The position numbers and the translations under genes were made by a program. A stretch of 57,231 nucleotides of DNA from Bacteroidales bacterium UBA1714 (GTDB taxonomy: Bacteria; Bacteroidota; Bacteroidia; Bacteroidales; Paludibacteraceae), in NCBI GenBank assembly GCA_002317295.1, contig DCIY01000035.1, forward strand, positions 3,125 to 60,355. The letters are read 5' to 3'. This document shows positions 1 through 9,111 of the stretch, piece after piece; the stretch's first letter is position 1; every line of letters begins with the position of its first letter. The notes under the pieces were generated by a model. The model saw nothing but the letters and a program-made list of their open reading frames with translations, did not search any database and was not told the origin of the DNA.

Positions 1-1663
1 TGTTAATCGTCAGGTGCAGGGTCACAATGCTATCGCAACCATGGATGGTGGACAAAGTATCCGTATAGTCTCCGCTGACGGTATACTCTTTCTCGTTCCA
101 TACATACGAGTCACACTCGGAAACGGAGAACTGAGTATAGGCGGTAGGCATATAAACCAGATGTTGGAAGTTCAAACGAGGCGTCAAATCGTCCGTACGG
201 TTTTGGGCCGATTCGCCTACATGCGTGATATCCTCAAAATAGCTGGTGGTGAGATTCTTCACCACATCCAGATCTTTGACAATGGGTAGGGCAATCGCCA
301 AAGCGGACTTAAGTGTACCACGAGTCACATTGATCAACCCCGTGTACGTCTTTTCTATCAGATAATCGCCCAAATCTTGGACATCATCCCAAATATCATC
401 CTGCAAATCATCCGTATCCTGATTTCCTTCGTTTCCGTCCATGTGCACAAAGAGGGCCTTCACAACATCATCTCCCATATACTGATTGGCCAGCGCAGCA
501 CGACCTGCAGCGGTCTGAGGCACCGAATTGAGAATCTTATTCACATGTTTTTTCAAATCGTTCTTGCTGACAAGCACCGACAGGGCCGAGGGATAATTTT
601 CGATGTCGTCAATCATCTTTGGCAGCGTATCCCGTTTGGCCCAGGCCCATTCTATCACATGAGGAAGCAGCACATTCTTGATATAATTGGTCGTAGTAGT
701 GCGTGCGCGTGCCTGCACATCCCCGTATCCATTTAAGGTGCGGACAAAATGCGTTTCGCAAACAAAATGACTGAACGTATCCGTGGCCGTAATCATTCTA
801 AAAGGCAATGGGTAAGCAGACACACTGCCGGTGGAAATCTCCACCAGACTATCTCCTGCGGAATTGAAATCCGTCGTGACATCATTGATATGAACATGGC
901 CCGTCAGCAGCAAATCCACACCATGGGCACATAACATATTCTTTAAGACATCATTGTTGGCAACAAACGCCTTTTCATACACCGCTGCAGCCCTGTCAAT
1001 CGGTTCCAACATCTGGAAGTGCAACATCGCCATCACACGATCACCGGCAGCAACTGCCGAATCCGCTTGGGCCAACAACCAAAGCAGCGTCGCACCGGTT
1101 AAAGAACCTATACCATCCACCTCATGGTGACTGGCATCTATTCCAAGCAAGGTCAACCGTGGAGCAATGGTCTGCACATACGAGTGCGAACCATTCGGAT
1201 CCTGTCTGCGATTGGTAAACGGTGTGTTACAAAACGCATAAATGCTGTCAAACTCCGCATCCGTCACCGAAGGCACGACGGTCTTAGTGCTGCCCCAGTA
1301 GGCGTACGATTGGCTGATAATATCATGATTACCCGGAATCAGACATACATGGATACCGGCATCCGTGAGACGATGTAACTGAGCTGCCGCAGCCAAATGA
1401 TCGGTTTTGGCTCCCATATAAGTGAGGTCACCCGGAATCAAAACCACATCCGGACGCAACCGAAGGGCAGAATCCATCAACGCCGTAAACGCTGCATCCG
1501 CCAACTCGGGATTTTTACGATCATACGATTGCTCATTCTGAAACGAAGCAGAAGAGACGGTATATTGCGCACTGTCCAACATGTGGAGATCACTGGCTAC
1601 CATCATGCGATAAGCACTCGGAATCGACATCAAAGTCAACAATAAAGTCAATAATTGGGTCAT
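1..1663 (-). CDS. Secreted metallophosphoesterase, 3' end beyond window
   Basis: Calcineurin-like metallophosphoesterase read on the minus strand from ATG at 1663; the frame stays open to the window edge, so the C-terminus is missing. A hydrophobic N-terminal segment (residues 3-18) looks like a signal peptide. Metal-binding motifs are in family order: SDLH (24-27), PGDLT (77-81), PGNHD (110-114), a later LHFQ and LLLTGHVH. This is a hydrolase acting on phosphoesters, substrate unknown, probably outside the cytoplasm. The last visible stretch carries a CDSYVWN...GCDSIVTLHLTIN pattern, a repeat module seen at the C-termini of Bacteroidales secreted proteins; its exact role is not known to me. 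Promoter lies at 1697-1727. No other frame over this region looks coding. Confidence 0.85.
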   Translation of the reverse strand, partial: MTQLLTLLLTLMSIPSAYRMMVASDLHMLDSAQYTVSSASFQNEQSYDRKNPELADAAFTALMDSALRLRPDVVLIPGDLTYMGAKTDHLAAAAQLHRLTDAGIHVCLIPGNHDIISQSYAYWGSTKTVVPSVTDAEFDSIYAFCNTPFTNRRQDPNGSHSYVQTIAPRLTLLGIDASHHEVDGIGSLTGATLLWLLAQADSAVAAGDRVMAMLHFQMLEPIDRAAAVYEKAFVANNDVLKNMLCAHGVDLLLTGHVHINDVTTDFNSAGDSLVEISTGSVSAYPLPFRMITATDTFSHFVCETHFVRTLNGYGDVQARARTTTTNYIKNVLLPHVIEWAWAKRDTLPKMIDDIENYPSALSVLVSKNDLKKHVNKILNSVPQTAAGRAALANQYMGDDVVKALFVHMDGNEGNQDTDDLQDDIWDDVQDLGDYLIEKTYTGLINVTRGTLKSALAIALPIVKDLDVVKNLTTSYFEDITHVGESAQNRTDDLTPRLNFQHLVYMPTAYTQFSVSECDSYVWNEKEYTVSGDYTDTLSTIHGCDSIVTLHLTIN

Positions 1664-1696
1664 AAGCAAAAAAATAATATCATTCCATTTTGGCGG

Positions 1697-1727
1697 CAAA
1701 AGTAATACAAAAAAATGAAATACGCAA
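1697..1727 (-). promoter_or_regulatory. Bacteroidetes-type promoter for the metallophosphoesterase
   Basis: On the minus strand TTGCGTAT is followed at the window's standard spacing (23 nt from first T to first T) by TACTTTTG, the -33/-7 pair of the Bacteroidetes primary sigma factor. The start codon lies 34 nt downstream. Confidence 0.7.
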
Positions 1728-1864
1728 GTATTGAAGACAAAATTTGACCAAAATAACCCAAAATACCCCTATTTTCGAAATATTTCGAAATAAAAAATGC
1801 CTATTTTCGCCCAAAATATGTTGCATAACATATAAAAATATGCATGCTACAGGGATTTTTTTTG

Positions 1865-1872
1865 TAATTTTG
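1865..1872 (+). promoter_or_regulatory. Possible -7 element for the secreted beta-helix protein
   Basis: TAATTTTG followed by C matches the -7 element seen elsewhere in the window, but the expected TTG at 1842 is absent, so this is weaker than the other promoters. Confidence 0.4.
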
Positions 1873-1934
1873 CAGCCGAAAATGAAACAGTGGCATTTGC
1901 CATTAAGTATAAACCTTATTAAAAAACTATTTTT

Positions 1935-3404
1935 ATGAAAAAAATTTTCTTCTTTGCTGTGGCTATGCTGGCATCTGTTTGTGTGTCGGCCAGCCAAAAC
2001 ATCGCTCCCGGTGACTCCACCCTGAGCGTGGCCATCAAGGCTGCTGCTGCCGGTGACACCCTCATTTTGAGCACCGGTGATTATGTAGAACCCAACTCCA
2101 TCGCCATCAGCCAAATGGTTACCATCATGGCCGGTGAAGATCAGGAACCTGTCATCAAAGCTGGCAGCCACTTCGATTTGCAAGACGGCGGTCTCGCCCT
2201 CATTGGTGTGAAGATGGATGCTGAGAACGCAGGCGACTACCTCGTTTCTGTTTCTGGCAATGGTGCCATGAACATCATTCTGGAAGGTTGCGAAATCTGC
2301 AACTACAAGAAGTACATGTTGAACATCAACTCCAAGTACCACGTGGACAGCGTCTTCATCAACGACTGCTTCATTCACGACATGACTCGCAGCGTCATTT
2401 ACTGCTACGAAAATGAATCGGAAAACAAACTTCCCGGTTGCTCGTACTTCAAGATGACCAATTCGACCTCCGCCAACATGGGTGCCGTCAGTGGTGTTGC
2501 CAATGTCTTTGTTCGCAACAATAAATTGGACAGTATCAAGGAGCACGAACCGGTTGTAGTGATTGACCACGTGACCATGTACAACGTACAGGCCAGCTAT
2601 GGTATGGTGAAGACCGATGGTGGTGATGTAGCTATCTCCAACTCGATCTTCGATTTGACCAAGACGAGCGTTCCTGCTTTGGCACTGGTGAAGAGCGGTC
2701 AGGTAAACAACTCATTGTTCTATGACACCGACAAGGGTGGAGATGCTACCTTCAATAACTGCATCGAGGGTCAGGATCCTAAGTTTGTGGATGCTGCCAA
2801 TCTGAATCTCCAACTGAGTTGGGATTCTCCTGCTGCTGAAGCTTGTGACGAAGGCGAAGCTCTCGGTGACCCACGTTGGGGTGTTGCAGAGCGTCCTACT
2901 CTGGGTGTGGATACCCTCAGCAATGCTGCTGCTGTATTGGCCGGTGAGGATATCTCGCTGGTTGAGAATGTGATTACCTGGAATGAGAACAATCCTCCTG
3001 CTTCCAACACCGCTACCTGGAATGTTAACCTGCAGGCTGGTACATATGCTGTTATCATCAACCAAACCACCGGTTCGGGCCACAACTTCAAACTGACCGC
3101 CAGCTATGGTGGCAATGAGGTAGGCAGTGTAAGCGAAGAGGCTGACACTTGGGCTGCTGGTGACCTCCAACTCAAAGGCACCTTCAATGCTGCTGTAGAT
3201 GGCCAATATACGCTCGTTCTGACCAATCTTACCGAGTGGTCTGCTGCAGACGCTGTATACGTTATCCTCAAACGCTATGAGCTCACCGGTCTTCAGGACA
3301 TCGTAATTCCGTCATCTGACAAACAGGTGAAGGTCCTCAAGAATGGTATCCTGTATATCATGAAGGATGGTAAGATCTACGATGTACTGGGCAATCGCTT
3401 CTGA
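1935..3404 (+). CDS. Secreted beta-helix-like surface protein
   Basis: 489-residue exported protein. Residues 1-19 are a clear signal peptide (MKK, hydrophobic core, SAS). Residues 20-290 read like a parallel beta-helix of the DUF4957/DUF5123 type common in Bacteroidetes: repeated short strands, asparagine-rich turns, and phrases such as VRNNKLDSI and ISNSIFDLT. The second half contains a beta-sandwich-like stretch (about 330-450). The last residues (NGILYIMKDGKIYDVLGNRF) match a short tail also present on two other secreted proteins in this window, so this is probably an outer-surface protein handled by a shared sorting or anchoring route. Function unknown; carbohydrate binding or lyase-like activity is possible but no catalytic residues are recognised. 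TAATTTTG at 1865-1872 is a plausible -7 element. Confidence 0.75.
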   Translation: MKKIFFFAVAMLASVCVSASQNIAPGDSTLSVAIKAAAAGDTLILSTGDYVEPNSIAISQMVTIMAGEDQEPVIKAGSHFDLQDGGLALIGVKMDAENAGDYLVSVSGNGAMNIILEGCEICNYKKYMLNINSKYHVDSVFINDCFIHDMTRSVIYCYENESENKLPGCSYFKMTNSTSANMGAVSGVANVFVRNNKLDSIKEHEPVVVIDHVTMYNVQASYGMVKTDGGDVAISNSIFDLTKTSVPALALVKSGQVNNSLFYDTDKGGDATFNNCIEGQDPKFVDAANLNLQLSWDSPAAEACDEGEALGDPRWGVAERPTLGVDTLSNAAAVLAGEDISLVENVITWNENNPPASNTATWNVNLQAGTYAVIINQTTGSGHNFKLTASYGGNEVGSVSEEADTWAAGDLQLKGTFNAAVDGQYTLVLTNLTEWSAADAVYVILKRYELTGLQDIVIPSSDKQVKVLKNGILYIMKDGKIYDVLGNRF

Positions 3405-3430
3405 TTCTCCCTCTCATTGCTGATACAAAC

Positions 3431-3470
3431 AAAAGCCTCTGGACTCAAATCCAGAGGCTTTTTTTTTATT
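3431..3470. terminator. Bidirectional intrinsic terminator
   Basis: A 12-13 bp stem (AAAGCCTCTGGA paired with TCCAGAGGCTTT) with a short loop is flanked by A-rich sequence on the left and a T-run on the right. It sits between two convergent genes and can serve both strands. Confidence 0.85.
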
Positions 3471-3476
3471 CGATGA

Positions 3477-4568
3477 CTATCCTTTGATAAAATCTGCGGG
3501 AGTGGAATGATACACCTGCTTAAAGTAGTTGATGGCCGTTGAACGACTGCGATAACCGGCACGGAAGAATAAATCGGACAGGTTTGTTTTGGGGTTTTTA
3601 AGCAATTCATCATGGACATACTGAGCACGATGCTTATTGATCATCGCGGGAAAACCGTTGTATCCCAATTCGTGAATCGCCGACACCAGATACGTGTAGT
3701 TGGTACCCAACAGTCGGCATACATCATTGCGGTCCAAATCCGGATTTTGCCAGATTCCCAAAGCCAACTGCTGCTGCAACCGCTGGGCCAAAGGAGATAA
3801 ATCCGCAGCCACGGGTGCTATGGGTTGAACCACCGGTTCGTCTTCCTGAATCACAGGAACAGGAATACGGGCATGATGCTCCAGGAAAATGATAAAGAGA
3901 GACAGGGCGTCCAATAGCAAAAAATAAGCGATAAAAATCCAATGGATGCGCAACAATACCCCAAAGATATAGGCGAAAATGCAAAGCACAATTAACCCTT
4001 GTAATATCTTCAGTTGCCGAGCGCTGAGGTTGGAGGTGCGCCAATTGGTTCGGATGAAAAGAATGGCCACCGCATAGGGAACAAAAATCGCTGTCATGAT
4101 CACCCGCAGCATCACATCCGGTTGGTGGATATTGGGCATAATCTGACTATAATGGGTCAAATGGGTAATGGCATCGTATCCCCACCCATGCATACCATGG
4201 TACAGCAACCACGCGGTGGACAATATCATCCAAGGGGACAGTATCAGCAGACCCCGTTTGACTGTCAACCAATGGGGGCGCTGAATCTCCAAAAGATAGA
4301 CGGGCCAGAATTGCACAAACAAAAAGGAAATCATGAGGGGATAGGGTTCCATGATGGTGTTCATGAAATCCGGCAAATTGCCACGGAACAAACCGGTGAG
4401 CAAAAATATAAGACAGCCTAAGAGTATGCACAAAAAGGCCGTACCTACAATCAGTCGAGAGCGGTCACGCTGCCCGTCATGGTTATAGAGCATCCAGCCA
4501 CCGGCGACGCCAAACAAAACCAAGTGCATGGCAGACAATATATAGATTATAAAAGGAACAGTTGACAT
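3477..4568 (-). CDS. Membrane-anchored AraC-family regulator
   Basis: 363 residues. The N-terminal half (about 1-230) has six to seven hydrophobic segments; the C-terminal 100 residues form an AraC-type helix-turn-helix DNA-binding domain (second half: DLFFRAGYRSRSTAINYFKQ... STPADFIKG). This architecture, a polytopic sensor joined to AraC HTH, is recurrent in Bacteroidetes. The gene is divergent from the RND efflux operon starting at 4763, and the two promoters are about 60 nt apart, so I infer that it controls the pump in response to a membrane or envelope signal; the ligand is unknown. It ends just before the shared terminator at 3431-3470. Confidence 0.8.
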   Translation of the reverse strand: MSTVPFIIYILSAMHLVLFGVAGGWMLYNHDGQRDRSRLIVGTAFLCILLGCLIFLLTGLFRGNLPDFMNTIMEPYPLMISFLFVQFWPVYLLEIQRPHWLTVKRGLLILSPWMILSTAWLLYHGMHGWGYDAITHLTHYSQIMPNIHQPDVMLRVIMTAIFVPYAVAILFIRTNWRTSNLSARQLKILQGLIVLCIFAYIFGVLLRIHWIFIAYFLLLDALSLFIIFLEHHARIPVPVIQEDEPVVQPIAPVAADLSPLAQRLQQQLALGIWQNPDLDRNDVCRLLGTNYTYLVSAIHELGYNGFPAMINKHRAQYVHDELLKNPKTNLSDLFFRAGYRSRSTAINYFKQVYHSTPADFIKG

Positions 4569-4595
4569 ATATGTATGTGGTTATTAATTTGGTTG

Positions 4596-4626
4596 CAAAA
4601 TTACAATAATAATTTGACGTACGCAA
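4596..4626 (-). promoter_or_regulatory. Promoter of AraC-type regulator
   Basis: Minus-strand TTGCGTAC and TAATTTTG at the 23-nt spacing. It is back-to-back with the efflux operon promoter at 4686-4716, leaving about 60 nt where a regulator could bind both. Confidence 0.7.
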
Positions 4627-4685
4627 GGGCATGTTCTCATTTTTGGAACGTAAAGGTACAAAAAAATTGTATTTCGTCAAAAAAC

Positions 4686-4716
4686 TTGCGTATATCAAAA
4701 ATAAATTGTAATTTTG
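4686..4716 (+). promoter_or_regulatory. Promoter of RND efflux operon
   Basis: TTGCGTAT at 4686 and TAATTTTG at 4709, the same spacing as elsewhere. The first start codon of the operon is at 4763. Confidence 0.7.
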
Positions 4717-4762
4717 TCGCCTGAATCAAAAATATGCACTTATTAATTCAAAAATTTATAAA

Positions 4763-5872
4763 ATGAAACCAATCACATTTTGTTTGATGGCTTTAAGTTT
4801 GACAGCCCTGTTATCCGGCTGCGCCAAGGCACCTACGATGCCTCAAACCTCCTGGAGTACGATTACCGTTAACGACAGTGCGTACATTCTTCCGGCCAAT
4901 TTTTCCGCCAAGATTCAAGGTAAAGAGGATGCCAAGATTTATCCTCAGGTTTCCGGAACGCTGTTTAAGCGCTACATCAGCGAAGGCGACTTTGTCAAAG
5001 AAGGTCAGGCGCTCTTTTTGATTGACCCCAAGCCGTTTGAGTTGTCGGTTCAGGCTGCCAAAGCCGATTTGGCTACTGCCAAGGCCAATCTGAGTACCGC
5101 CAAACTGAATTATGAGAGTACCCAGACATTGTACGACAAAGCCATTGTCAGCCATTATGTATTGGAGACTGCCCGCAATAATTATGAGTCAGCTCAGGCC
5201 GTACAGGAAGTGGCAGAAGCCAGTCTGGCATTGGCCAAGAACGATCTGAACCACTGCACGGTTGTAAGTGCTGTCAGCGGTATTGTGGGTCAGTTGCCTT
5301 ACAGTGTGGGCGATTTGGTAGGACCCAACATTTCCACCCCTCTGACCACCGTGAGTGATAACCATATCATCGCCGCTTATTTCTCGCTCAACGAGAACCA
5401 ATATACCCAATTGCTGGCCTATCGTGCCGAACTGTTTCAAGGCGATAAGATGGAAGCATTGGAACAGAGTGCGGACGTGGAGTTGCGCTTAAAGAGCGGC
5501 CAGATGTATTCGGAGAAGGGACGCATCGTGTCCTTATCCGGCGTGGTAGATGCCATGACCGGTGCCGTTGTGTGCAAGGCAGAGTTTCCCAACCCCAATG
5601 GTGAATTGGCTTCCGGTATTTCCGGTACGGTGGTTTATCCGGTGGAGTACCCGAATGTCAAGATTATTCCCAATACGGCCGTTACCCGTCTGCAGGACAA
5701 GATGCTGGTGTATGTGGTACAACCGGACAGTACTGTCAAAAGTACGCTGATTGAGGTGGAATCGATTGACGATGGTAAGCAACTCATTGTCAAGGACGGT
5801 CTGGCCAACGGCGATGTGATTGTCGCTTCAGGTGTCAATAAACTCACCGATGGAATGAAGGTGCTGTTTTAG
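4763..5872 (+). CDS. RND efflux periplasmic adaptor (membrane fusion lipoprotein)
   Basis: 369-residue AcrA/MexA-type adaptor linking an inner-membrane RND pump to an outer-membrane channel. The signal peptide ends in a lipobox (LLSGC, Cys near residue 20), so it is a periplasmic lipoprotein. Then come a lipoyl/barrel-sandwich half motif (KIYPQVSGTLFKRYISEGDFVKEGQALFLIDP), a long alpha-helical hairpin rich in Ala (about 85-160), the second lipoyl half (NHCTVVSAVSGIVGQLPYSVGDLV) and beta-barrel/membrane-proximal domains. It is first in an operon with the permease at 5925 and the outer-membrane factor at 9112. Substrates cannot be predicted; multidrug or bile-type compounds are usual for the family. 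Confidence 0.92.
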   Translation: MKPITFCLMALSLTALLSGCAKAPTMPQTSWSTITVNDSAYILPANFSAKIQGKEDAKIYPQVSGTLFKRYISEGDFVKEGQALFLIDPKPFELSVQAAKADLATAKANLSTAKLNYESTQTLYDKAIVSHYVLETARNNYESAQAVQEVAEASLALAKNDLNHCTVVSAVSGIVGQLPYSVGDLVGPNISTPLTTVSDNHIIAAYFSLNENQYTQLLAYRAELFQGDKMEALEQSADVELRLKSGQMYSEKGRIVSLSGVVDAMTGAVVCKAEFPNPNGELASGISGTVVYPVEYPNVKIIPNTAVTRLQDKMLVYVVQPDSTVKSTLIEVESIDDGKQLIVKDGLANGDVIVASGVNKLTDGMKVLF

Positions 5873-5922
5873 TTTAGAGTTTAGAGAACGGCACTTTGTG
5901 CCTACAGTTTAGAGTTTAGAGA
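5871..5922 (+). repeat. Direct repeat pair with small hairpin between efflux genes
   Basis: Two identical 17-bp copies (AGTTTAGAGTTTAGAGA at 5871-5887 and 5906-5922), each itself an internal duplication, flank a short hairpin GGCAC-TTT-GTGCC (5890-5902). The element fills nearly the whole gap between adaptor and permease genes and may affect mRNA stability or the expression ratio; that is inference. Confidence 0.75.
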
Positions 5923-5924
5923 TA

Positions 5925-8900
5925 ATGAAACAGAAACTATACTATTTTGTAACGCATAAGGTGATGGCGTTGGTCATCTCCATTCTCACGATTATCGTGG
6001 GCGTTATTTGTCTGATGTCGTTGGCTGTGGAACAGTATCCGGATATTGCTCCGCCAACCGTCTATGTCAAGACTTCGTACACCGGAGCCGATGCCAATTC
6101 GGTGCTCAAATCCGTCGTGATGCCTCTGGAGGAGAGTATCAACGGTGTGGAACATATGACCTATATCACCTCCTCCACCACATCCAGTGGTGAAGTGAAT
6201 ATTCAGGTGTTCTTTGAACAGGGAACGGATGCCGATATGGCAACGGTCAATGTGCAAAACCGTGTATCCAAAGTGTTGGGTCTGCTGCCCAGCGATGTGA
6301 CCAAAGTGGGCGTGGAAGTATACAAACGTCAAAACAGTACATTGCAGTTTGGTGCATTGGTCAGCCGAGATGGCAAGTTCTCAGAAGACTTCATTGCCAA
6401 CTATCTGGATATCTATGTCGTACCGCGCATCAAGCGTGTCAACGGTGTGGGTGAGGTACAAAACTTAGGTAACACCTACTCGCTTCGTATATGGCTCAAA
6501 CCGGATATCATGGCCCAATATGGCCTGATGCCCAGCAATGTGTTTGATGCCATCAATACGCAGAGTCTGGTTTCGCCAACCGGAACCCTGGGTGAGCACT
6601 CGGAGAACACCTATCAGTACACCATGGAGTATCGCGGTCGATTGACCACCGTGGACGAGTTTGAGAACATTGTCATTCGCGCCGACAAATCGGGCCACGA
6701 GCTGCGCATGAAGGATGTGGCAGATGTGGAACTGGGTGCCATTAACTATACCTTTACATCCAGCATTGATGGCCGTCCGGGTGTGATGTTTATTGTCAGT
6801 CAGGTGGCGGGAGCCAATGCCACCATGGTGAATGCGGAGATTGAAAAGATCTACGAGGACATGAAGGATGAACTGCCTCCCGGATTGGAGTTTACCAAAC
6901 TGCAGACCTCTGATGACTTCCTCTTTGCAGCCATTCACAACGTAGTGGAAACGCTGATTATTGCCATCTTGCTGGTGATATTGGTGGTATTCTTCTTCCT
7001 GCAGGACTTCCGCGCCACGCTGATTCCGTCTATCTCCATCATTGTGTCCATGATTGGAACATTTGCCGTGGTGAAGGTGGCCGGATTCTCCATGAATATT
7101 CTGACCCTGTTTGCCCTGGTGCTGGCCATCGGAACCGTGGTGGATGACTCCATTGTGGTGGTCGAAGCGGTGATGGCCAAACTCGAATCGGGATATAAGA
7201 ATTCCCGTCTGGCAACCAGTGATGCATTGCACGAGGTATTCTCGGCCGTTATCAGTTGTACGCTGGTGTTCATGGCCGTGTTTATTCCCGTTACGTTTAT
7301 GCCTGGAACCAGTGGTGTGTTCTTTACCCAATTTGGTATCACCATTGCCACGGCCGTGGGACTGAGTTGTGTCAACGCCTTGACACTGTGTCCTGCCCTG
7401 GCCGCTGTGCTGATGCGACCCAAAGAGGAAAATGGAGAAGAAAAACATGGTATCACCTATTATACCAAAAAAGCCTACGAGGCATCCTACAGCGCCCTGG
7501 CCAAGAAATATCTGGGTGCTGCACAAAAGTTCATCAAGCGTCCTTCCTTGGCTTGGATTGCCTTGGTGATTGCCGCGCTGCTGATGGTATGGGCGATGAT
7601 GAAAACCCCCACCGAACTGATTCCTCAGGAAGACCAGGGTGTTATCCTCGTCAATGTGAGTGCCCCTGCCGGATATACGCTCAATCAAACGGCAGAGATA
7701 CTGAACCGCATCGAAGTGATTGCCCAACAATATGAAGAGGTGGAAGCCATTGGTAAAGTAGCCGGTTATGGCATCTTAAGCGGTGCCGGATACAACAACG
7801 GTCTGATGTTGGTTCGTCTCAAGAACTGGGATGATCGTAGCGGAATCAAGCATACCATCAAGGCCGTGATGGGCCGACTGTATCGGGATTGCGAATGCAT
7901 CAAGGAGGCGGATATCATGCCGTTGCAGATGCCTCAGATTCCGGGTTATGGTCAAGGTAACGCCATGGAACTGCAGATGCTGGACAAAACCGGTGGAGAC
8001 ATGGGCGAATTTGCAGCCAAGATCATTCCTTTCCAGCAGGCTCTGCTTCAGCGACCCGAGATTTCCTCCATCTTCCGTAACTACGATGCCTCCTTCCCCA
8101 AGTATCAGGTGGAAGTGGATCCTACCATCTGTGCCCGTTCCGGCATTTCGGCAGGATTGGTGCTGAACACCCTGGGTGCTTACTGCGGTGGAAGTTATGT
8201 TTCGGACTTCAACCAGTTTGGTAAATCGTACCGTGTGATGGTAGAAGCCGCTCCTCAATACCGATTGGATCCTACCGCGCTGGATAATATCTTTGTGGCC
8301 GTGGGAAGTGGAGAAATGACCCCTATTTCTCAGTTTGTTACCCTGACACCCAAATTGGGAACCTCCATCGAGACCCGATTTAACCTGTACTCATCCATTT
8401 CGCTCAATATCAACCCCACCAGCGGTTATAGTACCGGTCAGGTGATGCAGGCGATTCGGGATGTGTATGACGAACTGCATCTGAGTGGAGATGGTATCGG
8501 ATATGAATACGGAGGTATCAGCCGTGAGGAAGCGGCCAATGCAGAAAGCAACACCACGGTATTTATCTATATCATCTGCGTCATTCTGATTTACCTCATT
8601 TTGGCCTGTCTGTACAATTCCTGGTTTATTCCACTGGCCGTACTCATGTCCATCCCATTTGGTCTGATGGGTGCGTTCCTGGTCACCAAAATAGTGGCAC
8701 CATTGGGTTATACCAATAATATCTACCTGCAAACCGGTGTGATCATGCTGATTGGTCTGTTGGCCAAAACCGCCATTCTGATTACCGAGTTTGCCGTTCA
8801 GAAGCATGCCGAAGGAATGAGCATCATGGATGCGGCTATTGGAGCATGTAAAGACCGTTTCCGTCCTATTCTGATGACGGTGGCTACCATGATTATCGGT

Positions 8901-9104
8901 ATGTTGCCTCTGATTATCGAAGCAGGTGCCGGATGTATGGGTAACCGTTCTCTCGCCATTGGCGTGGTAGGCGGTATGTCCGTAGGAACCATTGCGCTGC
9001 TGTTTGTGGTGCCGGTGTTCTACATCTTCTTCCAACATCTGCACGATCGTTTCCAGGGAAATGACGGGCAGAGCCCTAATGATGAATTGATGATTGATGA
9101 TTGA
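5925..9104 (+). CDS. RND efflux permease (HAE1/AcrB type)
   Basis: 1059-residue inner-membrane proton-driven drug exporter, the usual length for the HAE1 family. The N-terminus (TM1, then PDIAPPTVYVKTSYTGADA) is typical, and twelve hydrophobic segments fall in two sets around residues 10-30/340-500 and 540-560/880-1040. TM4 carries the proton-relay acidic pair (GTVVDDSIVVVE). Two large periplasmic loops form the pore and docking domains. It follows the adaptor after a short repeat spacer and precedes the outer-membrane factor by 7 nt. Its last codons (DELMIDD) are encoded by a short TTGATGA-like tandem repeat, which suggests slippage at the 3' end. Confidence 0.95.
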   Translation: MKQKLYYFVTHKVMALVISILTIIVGVICLMSLAVEQYPDIAPPTVYVKTSYTGADANSVLKSVVMPLEESINGVEHMTYITSSTTSSGEVNIQVFFEQGTDADMATVNVQNRVSKVLGLLPSDVTKVGVEVYKRQNSTLQFGALVSRDGKFSEDFIANYLDIYVVPRIKRVNGVGEVQNLGNTYSLRIWLKPDIMAQYGLMPSNVFDAINTQSLVSPTGTLGEHSENTYQYTMEYRGRLTTVDEFENIVIRADKSGHELRMKDVADVELGAINYTFTSSIDGRPGVMFIVSQVAGANATMVNAEIEKIYEDMKDELPPGLEFTKLQTSDDFLFAAIHNVVETLIIAILLVILVVFFFLQDFRATLIPSISIIVSMIGTFAVVKVAGFSMNILTLFALVLAIGTVVDDSIVVVEAVMAKLESGYKNSRLATSDALHEVFSAVISCTLVFMAVFIPVTFMPGTSGVFFTQFGITIATAVGLSCVNALTLCPALAAVLMRPKEENGEEKHGITYYTKKAYEASYSALAKKYLGAAQKFIKRPSLAWIALVIAALLMVWAMMKTPTELIPQEDQGVILVNVSAPAGYTLNQTAEILNRIEVIAQQYEEVEAIGKVAGYGILSGAGYNNGLMLVRLKNWDDRSGIKHTIKAVMGRLYRDCECIKEADIMPLQMPQIPGYGQGNAMELQMLDKTGGDMGEFAAKIIPFQQALLQRPEISSIFRNYDASFPKYQVEVDPTICARSGISAGLVLNTLGAYCGGSYVSDFNQFGKSYRVMVEAAPQYRLDPTALDNIFVAVGSGEMTPISQFVTLTPKLGTSIETRFNLYSSISLNINPTSGYSTGQVMQAIRDVYDELHLSGDGIGYEYGGISREEAANAESNTTVFIYIICVILIYLILACLYNSWFIPLAVLMSIPFGLMGAFLVTKIVAPLGYTNNIYLQTGVIMLIGLLAKTAILITEFAVQKHAEGMSIMDAAIGACKDRFRPILMTVATMIIGMLPLIIEAGAGCMGNRSLAIGVVGGMSVGTIALLFVVPVFYIFFQHLHDRFQGNDGQSPNDELMIDD

Positions 9105-9111
9105 TGAATTT

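Noticed and set aside
1680..2570. Long minus-strand frame (296 codons) opposite the secreted protein gene
   Set aside because: Shadow of the plus-strand gene at 1935; no signal, domain or promoter of its own.
6465..7730. 421-codon minus-strand frame within the RND permease
   Set aside because: Histidine- and glycine-rich antisense shadow of a strongly conserved gene.
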